NCBI GenBank assembly: GCA_937967775.1
Contig: CALCJH010000341.1
Span: forward strand, 1 to 5,586
DNA: 5,586 bases
Source: an uncultured bacterium
GTDB lineage: Bacteria; Armatimonadota; UBA5829; DSUL01
Direction of reading: 5' to 3'
In this document: positions 1-5,392 of the stretch, one piece after another
How the letters are laid out: every line of letters starts with the position of its first letter
Position numbering within the stretch: position 1 is the stretch's first letter
The notes under the pieces: generated by a model
Told to the model about the DNA's origin: nothing
The model's database searches: none
What the model saw: only the letters and a program-made list of their open reading frames with translations
Made by a program: the position numbers and the translations under genes

Positions 1-482
1 GTCCGCAGAGCCTCCCGGTCTTCGCCGTCCATCACCTTCTGAGCCACCTCGCCCGCCAGGCAGCTCGATAGGCAGATCAACCCTTCCGAATGCGCGCTGA
101 GAAGCTCCCGGTCCACCCGGGGCTTATAGTAGAAGCCTTCCAGATGCCCTGCCGTGACCAGCTTGATCAGGTTCTGATAGCCTCTCTGGTCTTTGGCCAG
201 GAGCAGCAGGTGGAAGTAATTGGAGCCAGACCCTCTGGCCTCGCGCGAAGTGCGGCTGCCCCGCGCGACGTAGACCTCGCACCCGAGGATGGGTTTGATA
301 CCGGCCTCGCGGGCCGCCTCGTAGAACTGCACCGCCCCGTAAAGCACGCCATGATCGGTCAGGGCTACTGCGGGCATGTCCATCTCCACCGCCCGTTGCA
401 CCATCCCCTTGATGCGGCAGGCGCCGTCCAGCAGGCTGTATTCCGAATGATTGTGCAGATGGACGAAACGAGGCGATGCCAT
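1..482 (-). CDS. dnaE: DNA polymerase III alpha subunit, N-terminal part (PHP domain), truncated by window edge
   Basis: This is the catalytic subunit of the replicative DNA polymerase; only the first 160 codons are present and the gene continues past base 1. The protein begins MASPRFVHLHNHSEYSLLDG, the classic opening of the DnaE PHP (polymerase and histidinol phosphatase) domain. PHP motifs are visible in order: H8-L-H10-N-H12 with D19, the L-T-D43-H44-G segment, and the I-L-G-C-E69-V-Y-V segment. A further conserved block follows around residues 88-150 (YFHLLLLAK, LEGFYYKPRVD, EGLICLSSCLAGE). The metal-ligand type residues of the PHP site look intact, which is typical of bacteria whose PHP domain can still be an active proofreading or metal-binding site. 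The ATG at 480-482 is preceded by GGGAGGA (492-498) with a 9-nt gap, and the domain starts immediately after it. It is divergent from the Mrr_N-like gene. The family assignment is near certain; the downstream polymerase domains cannot be seen. Confidence 0.97.
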   Translation of the reverse strand, partial: MASPRFVHLHNHSEYSLLDGACRIKGMVQRAVEMDMPAVALTDHGVLYGAVQFYEAAREAGIKPILGCEVYVARGSRTSREARGSGSNYFHLLLLAKDQRGYQNLIKLVTAGHLEGFYYKPRVDRELLSAHSEGLICLSSCLAGEVAQKVMDGEDREALR

Positions 483-491
483 CGTGGCTGG

Positions 492-498
492 TCCTCCC
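492..498 (-). promoter_or_regulatory. Ribosome binding site of dnaE
   Basis: GGGAGGA on the minus strand lies 9 nt before the ATG at 482. It fixes the dnaE start at MASPRFVHLH. Confidence 0.75.
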
Positions 499-582
499 GG
501 GTCGAGCGATTCCTTCGCCGGTCCGTGCGGGGAGGGCCGGACGCAGGACGTGCCCCCTGCCTCTCCCCGGCGGCGCATGCTC

Positions 583-612
583 ATTCTAAAGCCCGTGGCT
601 CTGTTTTGCCAG
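583..612 (-). promoter_or_regulatory. Candidate sigma70-type promoter of dnaE
   Basis: On the minus strand a -35-like CTGGCA (607-612, 4/6 to consensus) is followed after 18 bp by a -10-like TAGAAT (583-588, 5/6). Transcription would start near 576, giving a leader of about 94 nt before dnaE. An imperfect operator-like inverted repeat (CTCTG-N6-CAGAG, 599-614) overlaps the -35 box. This is pattern matching by eye in a GC-rich background, where A/T-rich hexamers are rare, so it is plausible but unproven. Confidence 0.4.
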
Positions 613-715
613 AGGGCGCAGAGGAATCTTTTGCAGTCTGCCTGCGAGCCTGGAAGACAGCACGAGACGACGGCAAGGGCGTTCGCCTTGCCTGCCACCT
701 CACAGAGTCCCTGCC

Positions 716-734
716 GCGCAACAACTTGTTGCGC
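716..734. repeat. 19-bp inverted repeat, candidate operator
   Basis: GCGCAACAA and TTGTTGCGC are perfect 9-bp reverse complements separated by a single C (725). A symmetric site of this kind with a 1-bp centre is typical of binding sites for dimeric helix-turn-helix repressors. It lies 130 bp before the Mrr_N-like start codon and about 140 bp upstream of the candidate dnaE start point, so it more likely serves the plus-strand gene. As an RNA hairpin it would have almost no loop, which favours a DNA site. The binding protein is unknown. Confidence 0.6.
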
Positions 735-816
735 ATTGCGGCCGACCACCGGAAATGTTGTCCCCACCCCCCGGCCGCGTGGAACAATAAGAAAGAGTCG
801 AGGGGGAGATCCTGCG

Positions 817-846
817 CTCGCCAGGGGCGGCCAGGAGCGGCCAGAG
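817..846 (+). repeat. Three tandem 10-bp repeats before the Mrr_N-like gene
   Basis: CTCGCCAGGG, GCGGCCAGGA and GCGGCCAGAG follow each other directly, so CCAG recurs exactly every 10 bp (821, 831, 841). The last two share GCGGCCAG. The array ends just before the AGGAG ribosome binding site (849-853) of the gene at 864. It is short and imperfect; it could be a helically phased protein site or a product of replication slippage. Confidence 0.5.
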
Positions 847-863
847 TCAGGAGTCTTGGCATC

Positions 864-1472
864 ATGAGCAAAATCCTCGAACAGGTGAACGCCGTCTGCG
901 AAAGGCTGGACGCAGTCCTGCGAGACATCGTCTCAACACTGGAAAGCCCGGCCGCCCGCGAGACCGCCGAGCAGCTTGCATCGGTACAGCTCGCCGTGGA
1001 GAATCTGGAGTCAAAAGGGGTCCCGGTGCCGGGTCAGCTCCGGGAGCTGCTGGGATCGCTTCAGGAAGAGGTCCGCAAGACGGGAGAAAGCCAGGAGGCG
1101 CTGGACACCATCCGACACCATCTGGACACATGGACGGATCTGCTGTCCTCCCGCGATGGCCGTTCTTCCTCCCGCACAGTCACTCAGGCGAAAACCGGCA
1201 TTCACGAGGATGACCTCGAGCCCCTCATCATTGAGGCGCTGACACAGGCCGGAGGAGCGGCGCGCGCCGACGACGTGCTGGCGGCAGTGGAGGAGCGTCT
1301 CGGCCCCGCCCTAGGCGATGCCGATCTGCAGCCCGGTCCGAACGGCCGTCCACGCTGGCATGCCACTGCCGACTGGGCGCATCAGAACCTGCTGGACCGC
1401 GGGGTGGTCGAGATTGGCGATCAGCCCGGCGTCTGGCAGCTCTCCCCGCAGTACGCCAGGAAGAGCGCCTGA
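864..1472 (+). CDS. Mrr_N-like winged-helix protein with helical N-terminal region, no nuclease domain
   Basis: This is a 202-residue protein. Residues 1-100 are charged, mostly helical and likely to form coiled coils (for example 60-92). A Ser/Thr/Arg-rich linker follows at about 95-112. Residues 115-200 resemble the Mrr_N domain, the winged-helix DNA-binding module of Mrr-type restriction proteins: L-E-P-L-I-I-E-A-L-T-Q-A-G-G, then VLAAVEERLG, then W-A-H-Q-N-L-L-D-R-G-V-V-E and G-V-W-Q-L-S near the C terminus. The Mrr catalytic (PD-(D/E)XK) domain is absent, because the protein stops right after the wing. The frame is open upstream to base 90, but ATG 864 is preferred: AGGAG (849-853) sits 10 nt before it, and earlier codons overlap dnaE and look non-coding. 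I infer a DNA-binding, probably dimeric or multimeric protein, perhaps a regulator. It is convergent with mtaB. The domain call is from pattern memory; the cellular role is unknown. Confidence 0.8.
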   Translation: MSKILEQVNAVCERLDAVLRDIVSTLESPAARETAEQLASVQLAVENLESKGVPVPGQLRELLGSLQEEVRKTGESQEALDTIRHHLDTWTDLLSSRDGRSSSRTVTQAKTGIHEDDLEPLIIEALTQAGGAARADDVLAAVEERLGPALGDADLQPGPNGRPRWHATADWAHQNLLDRGVVEIGDQPGVWQLSPQYARKSA

Positions 1473-1476
1473 GGCG

Positions 1477-1502
1477 AAAAGCGGGGCCGCAGGCGGCCCC
1501 GC
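1477..1502 (-). terminator. Intrinsic terminator of mtaB
   Basis: The stem GCGGGGCCG (1481-1489) pairs perfectly with CGGCCCCGC (1494-1502) around a CAGG loop. On the minus strand the hairpin is followed by TTTT (1477-1480), so it fits rho-independent termination of mtaB, whose stop codon is about 28 nt upstream. On the plus strand there is no U-tract after it, so it may end the convergent Mrr_N-like transcript only weakly. Confidence 0.75.
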
Positions 1503-1529
1503 AGGGCCCACCCGGGTCTCTTCGCTGCC

Positions 1530-2936
1530 TCATGCGGCGCTTCGCGCCTGGCCGTCCCAGGGCGCGTACTCCTCCAGCAGCACCTTGCCCGGGTCCAGTC
1601 CCGGCCGCACCAGCGCTTCCAGCTCTTCTTCGCTCTCCGGGAGCGCTTCGATCTGCTCGCTCAGCATATCCAGCCACCCGGCGTCGCGCTCGGATATCTC
1701 CAGCCTGCCTGCCGAGTGCGCCTTGCGAAGAGCCCGTGCCGCCTCCGCCGCGCCCCGGCGCACGCGCAGGTAAGGGGTGGACTCCTCTATGATAGCCGAG
1801 GCGATCTCCAGCACCACGTCGGGCCGTAGCACATAAGCCTGAGGATCGAACCGCGCGTCCGATTCCACCAGCCATTCCTGCAACAGCCGGGCCTTCTCTG
1901 GCCCGCCGGCCGAGGCGGTGTTCATCAGACGCGTGGCGTAAACCAGCTGCTCCAGCGATACCGTGGGCGCCATTCCGCCCAGCAGACGGATGTTCTGCAC
2001 GGACTCGTTGCTCCAGAGGTCGGCCAGCGCCTGCGAGATGTTGCCCACCGGCGACAGATGCGCGCATGCCGCCTGGCTTCCCTCCATCGAAATGGGATAG
2101 CCGGTGATGGCCTTGAGATACGGCCCTTCGTAGGCGCAGTCCTTGCTGGGCCCAACGGCTCCCCTTTCGAAGGCTGCCAGGGAGCGCGCGACGGTCATCA
2201 CGCGGATTATGGCCGCCCACACACGGGGGATGTAGCGCTTCTCGGCAAGCACCATCGCCGTGTTGCCAAAGCCGCACGCGCTGTCTCCCGCGGCGAAGGC
2301 TCCGTGGCGCTTCGCAGTCTCCACGATCATGTCCCACAGGAACGCCATGTCCCGGGCGCCGAGCACTCCCAGGGAGTAAGCCGCCGCCGCGACGTCGGCG
2401 TTCAGCACGGCGTCGTCGTGCACCTCCTTGCCGCCAGTGGACTCGATGGAGAGCATGTCGGCCCCCGCCGCCGCGCAGAGTTCGAAGCTGCGCGTCATGC
2501 TTTCCCAGAGATGCCCCCCGCGCATCCTGGGTGGCCTTTCGTGCTCCCGGATGTCGTTGGGAGTCACCCGCAGAGCCCCGCGCAGACCGTCACTCTCTGC
2601 AAAGCGGTCCAGCGTCTCGCGAAGAATCGCAGTGACCTCCGCGCCCCATTCGGGGTGGATGGTCATCGGGGGCAGCAGCTCGAACTCCACCACCAGGCCG
2701 GGCGCGTTCAGATCCACTGCCCGCCGGCACGCCTCCTCGATCATCCCTGCATATTGCGAGCGCACCTCGGGCATGCTGTCCGCCGTGATCTCCAGGGGAG
2801 GCAGGGTGAAGTTCAGCTCGGGATACACCTGCCCACCGCCGATGACCATACCGTTCTTCAAGCGCAGCGGCCGCGGCGCCGACCCGAAAAGAAACTCCTC
2901 CTGCGACGTCACGGCCAGTGTCGAATATGTCTCCAT
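1530..2936 (-). CDS. mtaB: Methanol:corrinoid protein methyltransferase (MtaB)
   Basis: MtaB is a cytoplasmic zinc enzyme that cleaves methanol and transfers the methyl group to the cob(I)alamin of the corrinoid protein MtaC. The protein is 468 residues, close to the usual 460 or so. Its best evidence is the zinc site described for the Methanosarcina enzyme: E165 in MLSIESTGGKE, C221 in GDSACGFGNTAMVLAEKRYI, and C267 in GPSKDCAYEGPYLKAITG, at nearly the same positions as E164, C220 and C269 there. The following PISMEG and CAHLSPVGNI segments are also family-like. ATG 2936 is chosen because AGGAGGA (2943-2949) lies 6 nt upstream; the frame stays open upstream, but that part overlaps the araC gene. 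It is downstream of, and co-oriented with, a PocR/AraC regulator (155-bp gap). No mtaC or mtaA is adjacent and a terminator follows. The substrate is inferred: the ligands argue for an active enzyme, but related methyl donors are not excluded. Confidence 0.93.
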   Translation of the reverse strand: METYSTLAVTSQEEFLFGSAPRPLRLKNGMVIGGGQVYPELNFTLPPLEITADSMPEVRSQYAGMIEEACRRAVDLNAPGLVVEFELLPPMTIHPEWGAEVTAILRETLDRFAESDGLRGALRVTPNDIREHERPPRMRGGHLWESMTRSFELCAAAGADMLSIESTGGKEVHDDAVLNADVAAAAYSLGVLGARDMAFLWDMIVETAKRHGAFAAGDSACGFGNTAMVLAEKRYIPRVWAAIIRVMTVARSLAAFERGAVGPSKDCAYEGPYLKAITGYPISMEGSQAACAHLSPVGNISQALADLWSNESVQNIRLLGGMAPTVSLEQLVYATRLMNTASAGGPEKARLLQEWLVESDARFDPQAYVLRPDVVLEIASAIIEESTPYLRVRRGAAEAARALRKAHSAGRLEISERDAGWLDMLSEQIEALPESEEELEALVRPGLDPGKVLLEEYAPWDGQARSAA

Positions 2937-2942
2937 CGCGCT

Positions 2943-2949
2943 TCCTCCT
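2943..2949 (-). promoter_or_regulatory. Ribosome binding site of mtaB
   Basis: AGGAGGA on the minus strand, 6 nt before ATG 2936, is a near-perfect Shine-Dalgarno sequence. It decides the start against the 86-codon longer open frame. A GC-rich inverted repeat (GGCCGG 2955-2960, CCGGCC 2968-2973, 7-nt loop) lies just upstream of it in the leader. Confidence 0.8.
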
Positions 2950-2996
2950 GATCCGGCCGGATAGGCGCCGGCCATACCCATGGTCCCACGATGGCT

Positions 2997-3071
2997 TCTG
3001 GGAATCTGGTGCGGTGGTAGCAGATGTCTGGAAATCTGGTGGGCGGCGCTGGTAGAAGCGTAACCTTGGTG
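2997..3071 (-). promoter_or_regulatory. Phased direct repeats upstream of mtaB, candidate AraC-type operator
   Basis: Read on the plus strand, TCTGGGAATCTGGTG (2997-3011) and TCTGGAAATCTGGTG (3027-3041) match at 14 of 15 positions and begin exactly 30 bp apart. A degenerate third copy (3057-3071) matches the second at 8 of 15 positions, including the whole TTGGTG-like end, again exactly 30 bp on. Thirty base pairs is close to three helical turns, so all copies face the same side of the DNA, as expected for sites of AraC-family proteins. They lie 61-135 bp before the mtaB start and directly after the regulator gene. Binding by that regulator is an inference; no clear -10/-35 pair is visible for mtaB. 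Confidence 0.55.
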
Positions 3072-3091
3072 ATTTCGTGCGCAGGAAAGGG

Positions 3092-4231
3092 CTAACGAAG
3101 CCCGGAGCGCTCCCTCTGCCGGTACTCTGAAGGAGTGCATCCGGCGATCCGGCGGAACACCTTGGTGAAATAACTCTGATCCGGGAAGCCACACTCCAGC
3201 GCGATCTCGGCCAGATTCATCTCCGAAGTCTTCAGCAGCTCCCGCGCCCGGTCAACGCGCATCTGAGCCACCAGGCTGGTGAAGGTCATCCCGAACCGCT
3301 CCCGCACCACCCGTGAGAAGTGGGAGGGCGACATGCAGGCCACACGCGCCGCCTGGTCGCGCGAGACTTCACCCCCGAGATTCTCGCCGATGTACGCCAG
3401 CGCGGCGTTCAACAACACTCCCTGGGGATAGCGGCGGTGCGTCCGGATGGAGTCCATGATGCGTTCCAGCATGTCCACCAGCCAGCGGGTCAGATCCTCT
3501 TCCCCTTCAATGCGCGACAGCCGTGCCAGGCTGGAGTAATTCGCTCCCAGCAGACCGGCCGGGTCGGCGCCGGCTTCAACCGCGGAGCGAGACATGCTGA
3601 CCACCAGTTCCAGGATGAAGCTTTTCAGAAGATCCTGGCGGCCTCTGCCGAAGAAATAGATCCCCACAAGAATGCGGTTCAGGATGGCCCGGGCCTCGGA
3701 CCGGTCACCCCGGCGGATGGCGGCCATCAACCCTGCTTCTTCACGCAGGTAGATCTCGCGGATGGAGTCGTAAGCGCGCCCTTTCAGCTCGTGGATGGCC
3801 TCCGCCCTGCGCGACTCTCTGTCTGCTTCCCGGCGGCGAAGCTCCAGGTGGGCCGCGTTGGTCAGGTTAGCATCCTCGGCCATTCTCTGGAGCAGAAAGG
3901 CCGACTGCCGGATGCGCACACTCTCCCGCTCTGCGGAGTCTTCCTCGATGCGCACACCGTCTACCACAAGTCCGCCGGTGATCTCCGCGTTGTTCATCAG
4001 CGGTATGCCCCAGAGAAGCCGCCCGCGCGGACACAGATGCAGAAACGGCTCCCCCCAGCGAGCGGTCTCGTGGAAGGCGAGCCTGCGGGCCTGGCGGCAG
4101 GCGTCATCGTCCGCGGGGCAGACACAGCGGGTGACGCCACCGGTCAGATGCCCTTCCCTATCGCAGACAGCCACGGGCAGGCCGGTGCGGAGAAGATAGT
4201 CCTGGCACAGAGTCTGGATGCGGGGATCCAT
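3092..4231 (-). CDS. AraC-family transcriptional regulator with PocR-like sensor domain
   Basis: This is a 379-residue cytoplasmic regulator in three parts. Residues 1-95 resemble the PocR ligand-binding domain: TGLPVAVCDREGHLTGG, a cysteine set (C36, C38, C45, C67), then GIPLMNNAEITGGLVVDGVR. Residues 100-265 are helical, with a segment (AAIRRGDRSEARAILNRIL, then LELVVSMSRSAVEAGAD) found in PocR-type AraC regulators. Residues 272-375 are the AraC double helix-turn-helix: AARVACMSPSHFSRVVRERFG for the first motif and LAEIALECGFPDQSYFTKVFR, G-C-T-P-S-E-Y-R for the second. PocR of the pdu operon responds to 1,2-propanediol; the ligand here is unknown. The co-directional mtaB 155 bp downstream suggests it controls methyltransferase expression, with methanol or a corrinoid-related signal as candidate effector (inference). 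ATG 4231 is where the sensor domain begins; only a weak GGGAAG precedes it. Confidence 0.9.
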   Translation of the reverse strand: MDPRIQTLCQDYLLRTGLPVAVCDREGHLTGGVTRCVCPADDDACRQARRLAFHETARWGEPFLHLCPRGRLLWGIPLMNNAEITGGLVVDGVRIEEDSAERESVRIRQSAFLLQRMAEDANLTNAAHLELRRREADRESRRAEAIHELKGRAYDSIREIYLREEAGLMAAIRRGDRSEARAILNRILVGIYFFGRGRQDLLKSFILELVVSMSRSAVEAGADPAGLLGANYSSLARLSRIEGEEDLTRWLVDMLERIMDSIRTHRRYPQGVLLNAALAYIGENLGGEVSRDQAARVACMSPSHFSRVVRERFGMTFTSLVAQMRVDRARELLKTSEMNLAEIALECGFPDQSYFTKVFRRIAGCTPSEYRQRERSGLR

Positions 4232-4245
4232 CGCTTCCCGCAGGC

Positions 4246-4251
4246 ATTATA
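4246..4251 (-). promoter_or_regulatory. Consensus -10 box of the PocR/AraC regulator gene
   Basis: A perfect TATAAT on the minus strand lies 14 bp before ATG 4231, in an otherwise GC-rich 53-bp gap after the pseudopilin gene. Transcription from it would start near 4239, leaving a leader of only about 8 nt. No convincing -35 hexamer sits 16-18 bp upstream. That fits an activator-dependent or autoregulated promoter, or a chance match. Confidence 0.45.
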
Positions 4252-4284
4252 TCCGCGGGAGAACGCCGTCCGGGCGGTCCGAAC

Positions 4285-4971
4285 TTACAACCCGTAGTGG
4301 TAAGGGCGGAAGTTGCGGGCAGCCAGATCGCCCGGCTTCACCCGCTGGACGTGCCCGTCGGCGAAGGCAGCGTTCGCGCCCTTCTGATGGACGGGGTTGT
4401 AGCCGTCCATCGGCGCACCTGCGGACAGTTCCGTGACAGGCTGGACCGGAGCGGCGTCCGGCACAGTTCCGGTCACCAGAAACCGCCCGTCCTGGGTGCG
4501 GGCGGAGGATCCACTGCCCGGGCCCGGGTCGTTGGAGTCTATCAAAAGGACCGTCTGGGACGGGAAGTCTATCTGGCCTTCCGGCATCATCGAGAGCGGG
4601 CCGCTCATCTGGTAGCTCAGTCCGAGCTGCGGCCCCCACGGGTCGGACGGGCATACGAAGACATCTGCGGTCCGCACATAGCTGAACAGCGCCCCCTGAG
4701 TCACATCGCCTCCGCCGCCAGAGCGATAACCGCTCCAGGACGGGCCGGACTGAGCGTCCTGAATGGCCAGCGGATAGCGGCCGCGATTGTCGTCGGCATA
4801 CATCACCATCGCCTTCACGAGCTGGTTCAGGTTGTTCAGGCAGGCTACAGCCCGCCCCTTCTCGCGCGCCTGGGAGAAGACCGGAAACAGCATGCCGGCG
4901 AGGATGGATATGATGGCGATGACCACCAGCAGTTCGATGAGGGTGAACCCTTGCGGCGAGCGGGTTTTCAT
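4285..4971 (-). CDS. Type II secretion/pilin-like protein (prepilin N-methylation site, H-X9-DG C terminus)
   Basis: This is a 228-residue type IV pilin-like protein. Residues 1-8 (MKTRSPQG) are a short basic leader; prepilin peptidase should cut after G8, before F9[17 protein letters not shown], with E13 as the conserved fifth residue of the mature protein. Residues 11-30 form the hydrophobic membrane helix, followed by [20 protein letters not shown]. This N-terminal pattern and the C-terminal H195-X9-D205-G206 motif ([13 protein letters not shown]) define the DUF1559-like pseudopilins that are greatly expanded in Planctomycetes, Armatimonadota and relatives. A glycine-rich stretch (84-88) and C107 (FVCPSDPWG) sit in the globular part. 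ATG 4971 is supported by GGAGGA (4979-4984) 7 nt upstream and by the leader peptide. Such proteins occur as many stand-alone paralogues; their individual roles are mostly unknown. No secretion or pilus assembly gene is nearby. Confidence 0.93.
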   Translation of the reverse strand: MKTRSPQGFTLIELLVVIAIISILAGMLFPVFSQAREKGRAVACLNNLNQLVKAMVMYADDNRGRYPLAIQDAQSGPSWSGYRSGGGGDVTQGALFSYVRTADVFVCPSDPWGPQLGLSYQMSGPLSMMPEGQIDFPSQTVLLIDSNDPGPGSGSSARTQDGRFLVTGTVPDAAPVQPVTELSAGAPMDGYNPVHQKGANAAFADGHVQRVKPGDLAARNFRPYHYGL

Positions 4972-4985
4972 CGGAGATTCCTCCG
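4972..4985 (-). promoter_or_regulatory. Small hairpin covering the pseudopilin ribosome binding site
   Basis: In the mRNA, CGGAG (4985-4981) can pair with CTCCG (4976-4972) around a GAAT loop, directly against the ATG at 4971. The Shine-Dalgarno GGAGGA (4979-4984) lies within the 5' arm and loop, so the structure would hide it. The stem is only 5 bp; a competing self-complementary CTCCGGAG (4981-4988) overlaps it. Confidence 0.4.
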
Positions 4986-5001
4986 GAGTCTAACCACCCT
5001 C

Positions 5002-5028
5002 TGGAGGCTCTCCCCGTGAGAGCCTCCA
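5002..5028. terminator. Strong 11-bp hairpin; plus-strand terminator or pseudopilin leader structure
   Basis: TGGAGGCTCTC (5002-5012) and GAGAGCCTCCA (5018-5028) are perfect 11-bp reverse complements with a 5-nt loop CCCGT. On the plus strand the stem is followed by CTTTTCTGA, a short U-tract, so in that direction it looks like an intrinsic terminator, although no plus-strand gene precedes it. On the minus strand it lies 31 nt before the pseudopilin start codon, with no U-tract after it, so there it would act as a leader hairpin. Confidence 0.55.
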
Positions 5029-5075
5029 CTTTTCTGACGATCCGGGCCGTCGTTTGGTTCACCTGCCGGAGCATC

Positions 5076-5115
5076 TCCCCCTCATCCCGACCTTCTCCCT
5101 CCGGGGGAGAAGGGG
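5076..5115. repeat. REP-like dispersed palindromic repeat
   Basis: The head TCCCCCTCATCCCGA (5076-5090) is followed by CCTTCTCCC (5091-5099), loop TCCGG (5100-5104) and GGGAGAAGG (5105-5113), a perfect 9-bp stem. This arrangement (a C-rich CCCTCAYCC head, then a CTCTCCC/GGGAGAG-type stem) is the pattern of intergenic palindromes seen in high copy in many GC-rich bacterial genomes. Its presence supports an intergenic status for this stretch. The copy number in this genome cannot be judged from a single window. Confidence 0.55.
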
Positions 5116-5392
5116 CCGTCTCCCGGAACCGCTTTGCGCCGATCTCCTAGCAGCCCGTTCGATCGAGTCGGACAGAGAGTGATCACATTTCTCTTCCCGC
5201 ATCCCCCGAAGCATACAGCAGACACGCTTCCATGTCCCGAGATCAAGAGACGAGCAGGGTGAGGGCGAGGAAAGAGCGCGCCAAGGCCGGACAAGAGGAG
5301 CACAGAAGCAGTTCGTTCCGGACCGGGGTCCTGAGACTCAGAAGGGCGACGATGAGGATCGGCCGCTGCGCAGGGGAGCCGGTGGAAGAGCC

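Larger units (their letters stand above)
483..863. other. Divergent intergenic region between dnaE and the Mrr_N-like gene
   Basis: This 381-bp stretch holds no convincing gene. It contains the dnaE ribosome binding site and candidate promoter, a near-perfect inverted repeat at 716-734, and a run of 10-bp tandem repeats at 817-846. Open frames that cross it on either strand have no recognisable domain and run into the bordering genes in the wrong frame or as unsupported upstream extensions. The plus-strand promoter of the Mrr_N-like gene is not obvious. The best I can see is TTGTCC (758-763) with AACAAT (783-788) at a long 19-bp spacing, which is weak. Confidence 0.7.
4972..5392. other. Gene-free stretch upstream of the pseudopilin
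   Basis: This 421-bp stretch lies between the pseudopilin and the partial gene at the right edge. I find no convincing coding region: short open frames (for example a GTG-started one at 5082-5303, minus) run through the palindromic repeat and have no family resemblance or ribosome binding site. It contains the hairpins at 4972-4985, 5002-5028 and 5091-5113 and an 8-bp palindrome GTGATCAC at 5179-5186. The promoter of the pseudopilin must lie here, but no clear -35/-10 pair is visible on the minus strand. Confidence 0.6.

Noticed and set aside
90..863. Upstream extension of the Mrr_N-like open frame
   Set aside because: It is antisense to dnaE, lacks a ribosome binding site at base 90 and crosses the intergenic repeats; ATG 864 has a proper AGGAG.
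1228..2337. 369-codon minus-strand open frame
   Set aside because: It overlaps both the Mrr_N-like gene and mtaB in another frame and yields an Arg/Gly/Ala-rich sequence typical of GC-rich shadows.
2058..2951. 297-codon plus-strand open frame antisense to mtaB
   Set aside because: mtaB is certain from its zinc-site motifs; the antisense product is His/Arg-rich with no domain.
2997..3071. CRISPR array
   Set aside because: Only two clear short repeats and a degenerate third; the unit is 15 bp with 15-bp gaps, with no cas genes, far from CRISPR dimensions.
2937..3194. 86-codon N-terminal extension of mtaB
   Set aside because: It overlaps the end of the regulator gene and the phased repeats, and the strong AGGAGGA points to ATG 2936.
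3320..4297. 325-codon plus-strand open frame antisense to the regulator gene
   Set aside because: It is the antisense shadow of a clear AraC/PocR protein and has no recognisable motif.
4247..5074. 275-codon minus-strand open frame over the pseudopilin
   Set aside because: It is out of frame with the pseudopilin, whose leader, membrane helix and H-X9-DG motif are unmistakable.
5082..5303. 73-codon minus-strand open frame starting with GTG
   Set aside because: No ribosome binding site or family resemblance, and it runs through the REP-like palindrome.
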